Shown here piece after piece: positions 60,021 to 64,000 of a DNA stretch of 64,000 nt. The stretch is taken from positions 186,001 to 250,000 of the forward strand of contig NZ_JAHSPG010000002.1 in NCBI RefSeq assembly GCF_019130065.1. Reading direction: 5' to 3'. Positions within the stretch are counted from its first letter, which is position 1, and each line of letters starts with the position of its first letter. The notes under the pieces were generated by a model, which searched no databases, was not told the DNA's origin, and saw only the letters and a program-made list of their open reading frames with translations. A program made the position numbers and the translations under genes. The stretch is from Pinibacter aurantiacus (GTDB lineage Bacteria; Bacteroidota; Bacteroidia; Chitinophagales; Chitinophagaceae).

Positions 60021-62339
60021 TTACATTTTTTTGTTGAACAAGCTGCCAAAATCATACGCTACACCAATGTTGAAATTTCTTGGTTCGCCTGGGTTGTAAC
60101 TATAACCGTAAGCACTTTTGCTTGCAGTGTACGCATAGTAAGTGTTTGCCACATTCAAGGCATTCACCCATATTTCCGCGTTTTTGTATTGGTAAGCAAC
60201 ACGCACATTGAATACATTGTAACTGCCAATCTTGGCCGTGTTTTGTGGATCGAGCCAATAGCTGCCTACGTGCTGCCATTCAGCGCCCAGACGCAAACCA
60301 TTTACAAAAGCCGGTCTGTACCAAACCTCTGTATTGTACAACCAGTTTGGCGCTGCGGCCATTTCGTTCTTATTGTAACTTATCCCTTTTTCTACGTAGT
60401 CAACAAATGTGTGTTTGCTATAAGCGCCGCTGAATCTTACGGAAATGCTTTTGATCGGGTTTGCATTCAAGCCAAGCTCAATGCCTTTGTGCGATGTTCT
60501 TCCGGCATTCCTGTTTTCATAGGAGCCGTCATCAAGGCGAACAGAAATAATTTCGTTGGTGCCTTGCAAAGAGTAAGCGCTTATGTCTGCAGTGAGTTTA
60601 TTTTTAATAATAGAAACCCATCCACCCACCTCGTAATTATAAAAAACGGAAGGGTCAAGATTGGGAACTTTAACACCTTTGAACAGGTCGGTGATCTGCG
60701 GCGGAACGAAGCCCTGGCTATAGTTTGCATAGATGCCAACGCCATCGCTGAAATTATAAGTGAAACCAATTTTCGGACTAACTGCTGAGAAATTTTTGAT
60801 TGTATCTGTTGCTCCCGAGTAAGAAGAAGTTGGCAATGAATTGTCGAATTTATAACTGAACAAATCATAACGAAGCGACGCCACCACGCGCAGTTTTTCT
60901 ATGGGAGAAAATTCAAAATTCACAAAAGCCGCGTAGTTGTTGATGTTTGTGCTGAACAGCGCAAGCATGCTGTCTGTATTTTGATAGCTCGTGTATTTTT
61001 TGCTGATGGTGTCTTTATTAATCCTGATATAGTTTGCAGTATAAGTCGACGGACTAATATCAATATTTGCACCCGCAATGATCACCGCTTTTTTCCAGTT
61101 AAGATTTTGTCTGTGCTGCGCAATGAAAGCATAACTGGAAAAGGAAGAATTGTTGATCTCTCCGTGTGCCAGCGTTTTATCGCCTTTCCATCCGGATGAT
61201 GTGTAGCGATAGTCATCCTTTATGCTGTAAGACGGGTTTTGAATGATTGTATTGTCGCGGTAAACGATGGAGGCTGTTGTTTTGCTTCTATCGTTCCATT
61301 CATGCACAAGCGTAGAGTGGTAGCGCAATGCATTTACCTGCCTGTAAGTGAACGTTTGCGGATTGCTGAACGATTTTGCCACATACATGGCGCTGTCAAT
61401 ACCTCCGGGCATATCGCTGTAATAATTCAGCCAGGTAATGCCATTGGTCAAGTAGGTTTTACTATTGAAACGATAGTCAACTTTCGCAGTGAAAGTGCCT
61501 TTGTGAAAGTCGCTGTATTCAATAAAGCTGTTACGTTTGTCCGCGTAATAACCACTTGCCGAAACGCCCCATTTGCCGGCGGTAAAGCCGGTTTGCAGAT
61601 CGGCACGTTTGTAACCGATATCATTTCCCTGCAGAGATAATTTAAGCACAGGCACGGCTGTTGGCGACGCGGTGATGAAGTTTACAGCGCCTCCAATGGC
61701 TTCACTTCCATAGAGGGAAGAGGATGGTCCTTTGATTACTTCGATATTTTTTACCGCTGCCATATTCATTTCCAGCAGCGCATTGTGGTTGAAGAGGCCT
61801 GTTGTGCGAATGGGAATGCCGTCTTCCAGGTATAGAAACATGCTTTTGGTGGTCATGGGCTGGCGGATGCTCATCATGTGCTGCTCATTTCCCAGGTTCA
61901 CCATGTACACACCGCTCACTTTATTCAGTAGTTGGTCAACAGTTGTGGCTTTGGTGTCCTTGATTGTTTTGGAATTGATATTTGCAATGGCAACCGGCGC
62001 CAGCGAACGCTTTACACCTTCGCGGTTGGCAGACACAGATATTTCATTCAATGTATTGTTTGACGGCTCAAGACTTATGATTGCCAGTTTCTCGCATTTT
62101 ATTTCTGCAGACTGAAAGCCGGTGTAAGTAACGGTTATGGTTTTATTTTGAAACTGCTGCGATAGTTCGAATTCGCCTTTATCGTTTGTAGTCGCAATAA
62201 TTTTATTGTTGCAATAAATACAGCAACCCGCAAGTGCTTCTTTGGAATTCTTGTCTATTACTTTTCCTTGCATAGTTTGGCTGAATGCCTGCATTGCAAA
62301 CAGGAGCATAGCACAAACCAATATGTTTTTTAAAAACAT
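60021..62339 (-). CDS. TonB-dependent receptor, probable metal or siderophore uptake
   Basis: 772 residues. Signal peptide to FSQ, a carboxypeptidase-regulatory-like N-domain (GKVIDKNSKEALAGCCIYCNNKIIATTNDKGEFELSQQ), a plug (VDQLLNKVSGVYMVNLGNEQHMMSIRQPMTTKSMFLYLEDGIPIRTTGLFNHNALLEMN) and a 22-strand barrel. The N-domain has a CCIYC cluster that could bind metal. The plug pair and the neighbouring PepSY protein point to iron or copper uptake. Confidence 0.93.
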   Translation of the reverse strand: MFLKNILVCAMLLFAMQAFSQTMQGKVIDKNSKEALAGCCIYCNNKIIATTNDKGEFELSQQFQNKTITVTYTGFQSAEIKCEKLAIISLEPSNNTLNEISVSANREGVKRSLAPVAIANINSKTIKDTKATTVDQLLNKVSGVYMVNLGNEQHMMSIRQPMTTKSMFLYLEDGIPIRTTGLFNHNALLEMNMAAVKNIEVIKGPSSSLYGSEAIGGAVNFITASPTAVPVLKLSLQGNDIGYKRADLQTGFTAGKWGVSASGYYADKRNSFIEYSDFHKGTFTAKVDYRFNSKTYLTNGITWLNYYSDMPGGIDSAMYVAKSFSNPQTFTYRQVNALRYHSTLVHEWNDRSKTTASIVYRDNTIIQNPSYSIKDDYRYTSSGWKGDKTLAHGEINNSSFSSYAFIAQHRQNLNWKKAVIIAGANIDISPSTYTANYIRINKDTISKKYTSYQNTDSMLALFSTNINNYAAFVNFEFSPIEKLRVVASLRYDLFSYKFDNSLPTSSYSGATDTIKNFSAVSPKIGFTYNFSDGVGIYANYSQGFVPPQITDLFKGVKVPNLDPSVFYNYEVGGWVSIIKNKLTADISAYSLQGTNEIISVRLDDGSYENRNAGRTSHKGIELGLNANPIKSISVRFSGAYSKHTFVDYVEKGISYNKNEMAAAPNWLYNTEVWYRPAFVNGLRLGAEWQHVGSYWLDPQNTAKIGSYNVFNVRVAYQYKNAEIWVNALNVANTYYAYTASKSAYGYSYNPGEPRNFNIGVAYDFGSLFNKKM

Positions 62340-62402
62340 TTTGTAGGTTTTGATTGATCAAATCGAGGCTGAAGTGGATGAGTTATGTAATTGTTTGAAA
62401 AT

Positions 62403-62491
62403 GTGTACGAAGTACGATGTACGGTGTACAATAGTCGTTTGAATGGTACACTTTACATTATTTCGTACATCGTACTTCGTACAACGTACAT
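62403..62491. repeat. heptamer-tract inverted repeat (CGTACAT unit)
   Basis: Arm 1 (about 62403-62430) GTACGAAGTACGATGTACGGTGTAC, arm 2 (about 62461-62491) CGTACATCGTACTTCGTACAACGTAC. It lies after the small Cys-rich gene (stop 62518) and before the TonB receptor start. Unit shared with 5257-5345. Confidence 0.85.
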
Positions 62492-62517
62492 CTTAGCGTA
62501 ATGAAAACTGAAACAGC

Positions 62518-62916
62518 CTAAGCGCAAGGAGGATGGAAGAGTGAACTAACAGCAGTAAATGCGTAACTGTTGCTGTATGAGGAAGTATGTTTGATAGAAT
62601 TCTCTGAATAAGTTGGTTCGAAAGAGATAAAGGAAGAAATGCTGCAAAATTGTACTTCAAATTTTTCCTGTGCACTTTGCCCCTCTTTCTTTTGTTGCTC
62701 TTCTTCTTTTTGAAGTTGTTTTCTTAAATGACATTTACCGTTACAATGCATCATCGGCTTGGCCTTGTTTTCGCAAAGAACGGTGGCGATGTATTTTTTG
62801 TTCAGCATATAGTCCGTCAATACCACCACTTTATTGAAAGAGGTAGCAGCTATAATGATCAGGAAAAATATGGCGGTGAACTTCTTCAAACTGTTTGCTT
62901 TGGCAATTTGATGCAA
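62518..62916 (-). CDS. Cys-rich small membrane-anchored protein
   Basis: 132 residues. N-terminal hydrophobic helix (FTAIFFLIIIAATSFNKVVVLTDYML), then the motif LCENKAKPMMHCNGKCHLRKQLQKEEEQQKKEG with the C-x9-C-x3-C pattern seen in a Bacteroidota family. The Cys/His cluster may bind copper or iron. Ends FHPPCA. Starts the metal-uptake operon: a small Cys-rich protein, TonB receptor, PepSY protein. Confidence 0.7.
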   Translation of the reverse strand: MHQIAKANSLKKFTAIFFLIIIAATSFNKVVVLTDYMLNKKYIATVLCENKAKPMMHCNGKCHLRKQLQKEEEQQKKEGQSAQEKFEVQFCSISSFISFEPTYSENSIKHTSSYSNSYAFTAVSSLFHPPCA

Positions 62917-63032
62917 AACTAGTAACCGCGGCCTGAGATTTAAAATTTTATTATTGAAATTCCGAATGTTTCGCTTAAAAGTAATTTTTCAAAAAGTATA
63001 ACGTTATGTATATGAGGCTTTGGCGAGCAAAT

Positions 63033-63046
63033 ATGATTCTCATCAT
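63033..63046. promoter_or_regulatory. FNR/CRP-like palindrome upstream of the metal-uptake unit
   Basis: ATGAT-TCTC-ATCAT inside a perfect AATATGAT/ATCATATT inverted repeat (63030-63049). This is the TGAT-N4-ATCA spacing of FNR/CRP sites. The gene start 62916 is about 115-130 bases away. Confidence 0.5.
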
Positions 63047-63080
63047 ATTATTGGGCAGGTTTTGCCAAAACCCTGGTTTC

Positions 63081-63260
63081 CTATGATTATGCAGATGGTA
63101 TTTTGTATAAAATGAACATTCTGTGAACGCCGCTCGTTCGCGTTTTGCTGCACCCAGACCTAACAGGTTTCAAAAACCTGTCAGATCTGTTAGCCTGCAC
63201 GTGGCACCGGCTTGAATGCTATGGTTATACAGATGTTATTTTGCATAAAACGAACATTCT
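63081..63260. repeat. diverged 42-bp direct repeat in the gap before the enoyl-CoA hydratase
   Basis: 63081-63122 and 63219-63260 are direct copies, 37 of 42 positions identical (four transitions, one transversion), 138 bases apart. Both contain TATTTTG(T/C)ATAAAA. Between them lies an AGGTTT/AAACCT hairpin. No gene in 62917-63327. Confidence 0.75.
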
Positions 63261-63327
63261 TATTGAGTAACTTTATACAGAGAGCTGCCATATAAAAGAG
63301 GATTGATTAACGATTAAACAGAAAACA

Positions 63328-64000
63328 ATGATCAAGGAAATTAACAATGGCCACGTAAGGACTGATTATTCCAAAGGCATTACCACCATTGAATTCTACC
63401 ACCCCCAAAGCAATGCTCTTCCCGGAAAACTGTTAGAAGAACTTGCACACACTATTCATGCTGCGGCAAATGACAATGATACCAAAGTGATTGTGCTTCG
63501 CTCGGATGGCGATCGTACTTTTTGCAGCGGTGCATTTTTTGACGAGCTGAAGAGCCTTAAAAATCTCGACGAAAGCAAGCGGTTTTTTATGGGCTTTGCC
63601 AATTTGATCAACACAATGCGTAAATGTCCAAAGTTTATCATTGGCCGTATACAGGGCAGATGTGTTGGAGGCGGTGTGGGTCTTGCATCCGCAGTTGATT
63701 ACGCAATAGCCACGGACGCTGCTGAAATAAAACTTAGTGAACTTTCTATAGGTATAGGGCCATTTGTAATAGGACCGGCAGTTGAAAGAAAGATTGGAGC
63801 CGCAGCATTCAGCAATATTGCAATAGATGCCACAAAATGGCGCAATGCGGATTGGGCCAAACGTAAAGGTTTGTATGCCGAGGTGCACACTTCAGTAGAA
63901 AATATGGACGAATCCATCAAACGTCTTGCAGATTCACTTTCTCACTTTAACCCCGATGCGATGAGGGAAATGAAAAACATGTTCTGGAAGGGTTGTGAGA
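63328..64000 (+). CDS. enoyl-CoA hydratase/isomerase family protein, 5' part
   Basis: 224 residues visible, cut by the window edge. Crotonase fold: SNALPGKLLEEL, DRTFCSGAFFDEL (the oxyanion-forming segment), IGRIQGRCVGGGVGLASAVDYAIATDAAEIKLSELSIGIGP. The family's catalytic acids cannot be assigned with certainty (the Glu in KLSELSIGIGP is a candidate). A role in acyl-CoA metabolism is likely. It is the last gene, preceded by a promoter region with a direct repeat. Confidence 0.93.
   Translation, partial: MIKEINNGHVRTDYSKGITTIEFYHPQSNALPGKLLEELAHTIHAAANDNDTKVIVLRSDGDRTFCSGAFFDELKSLKNLDESKRFFMGFANLINTMRKCPKFIIGRIQGRCVGGGVGLASAVDYAIATDAAEIKLSELSIGIGPFVIGPAVERKIGAAAFSNIAIDATKWRNADWAKRKGLYAEVHTSVENMDESIKRLADSLSHFNPDAMREMKNMFWKGCE

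Overview
The window looks like chromosomal DNA of a Bacteroidota bacterium, most likely Chitinophagaceae or close kin. Evidence: SusC-like TonB receptors with an N-terminal carboxypeptidase-regulatory-like domain, DUF4290 next to murA, a TlpA protein with a DUF4369 N-terminus, a PadR/PspC pair, a Sec-type (clade II) nosZ cluster, and promoters of the Bacteroidota TTTG/TAnnTTTG type. No rRNA, tRNA, insertion sequence, integrase or CRISPR array was recognised.

Layout. 1-2.7 kb: acyl-CoA dehydrogenase (cut by the window edge) with a MarR regulator, a lipoprotein, and a divergent XRE/small-ORF pair. 2.7-7.8 kb (minus): murA with Asp in place of the usual catalytic Cys, a DUF4290 protein with a Gly/Asn/Arg-rich tail, a DUF2891 protein and a TlpA-like oxidoreductase. 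7.9-14.5 kb (plus): rny, rplS, tatA, gatA, a lytic transglycosylase, an SPFH protein and an Arc-like protein. 14.9-24.2 kb: a nitrous-oxide-reduction locus with an oxidase-like membrane protein, a Crp/Fnr regulator, cytochrome c, nosZ, a nosB-nosL fusion, nosD, nosF, nosY and a truncated haemoglobin. 24.3-26.4 kb: fasciclin lipoprotein, psd and a DJ-1/PfpI protein. 26.6-28.5 kb: a Tae4-like amidase toxin on a lipoprotein N-terminus, broken by a homopolymer frameshift, with a Tai4-like immunity lipoprotein. 29-39 kb (minus): OmpA-like protein, membrane patatin, a periplasmic repeat-like protein, TonB receptor and PspC/PadR with a palindromic operator. 39.6-50.7 kb: an exopolysaccharide locus in three transcription blocks (glycosyltransferases, Wzx, two Wzy/ligase-like proteins, Wzz-like, initiating sugar transferase). 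50.8-58.2 kb: lysS, an amidohydrolase, prfA, a possible structured RNA, vanZ-like, ECF sigma/anti-sigma and gcvH. 58.4-62.9 kb (minus): a probable metal-uptake unit (Cys-rich small protein, TonB receptor, PepSY protein). The end holds the 5' part of an enoyl-CoA hydratase.

The most striking feature beyond the genes is a set of about a dozen intergenic inverted repeats. Each arm is a run of a 7- or 8-base unit and the opposite arm is its reverse complement. Five unit types recur at two or three unrelated loci each. Most sit immediately downstream of a stop codon, and one supplies the stop codon of its neighbour. They look like a dispersed family of 3'-end hairpins that I cannot match to a named element. 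Other REP-like hairpins, including a two-copy 85-100 bp element, lie between them.

The other leading points are the frameshifted toxin/immunity pair, the nosB-nosL fusion with a possible internal start, the split nos operon, FNR-like sites at two loci, and a lysS promoter inside the loop of a terminator-like hairpin.
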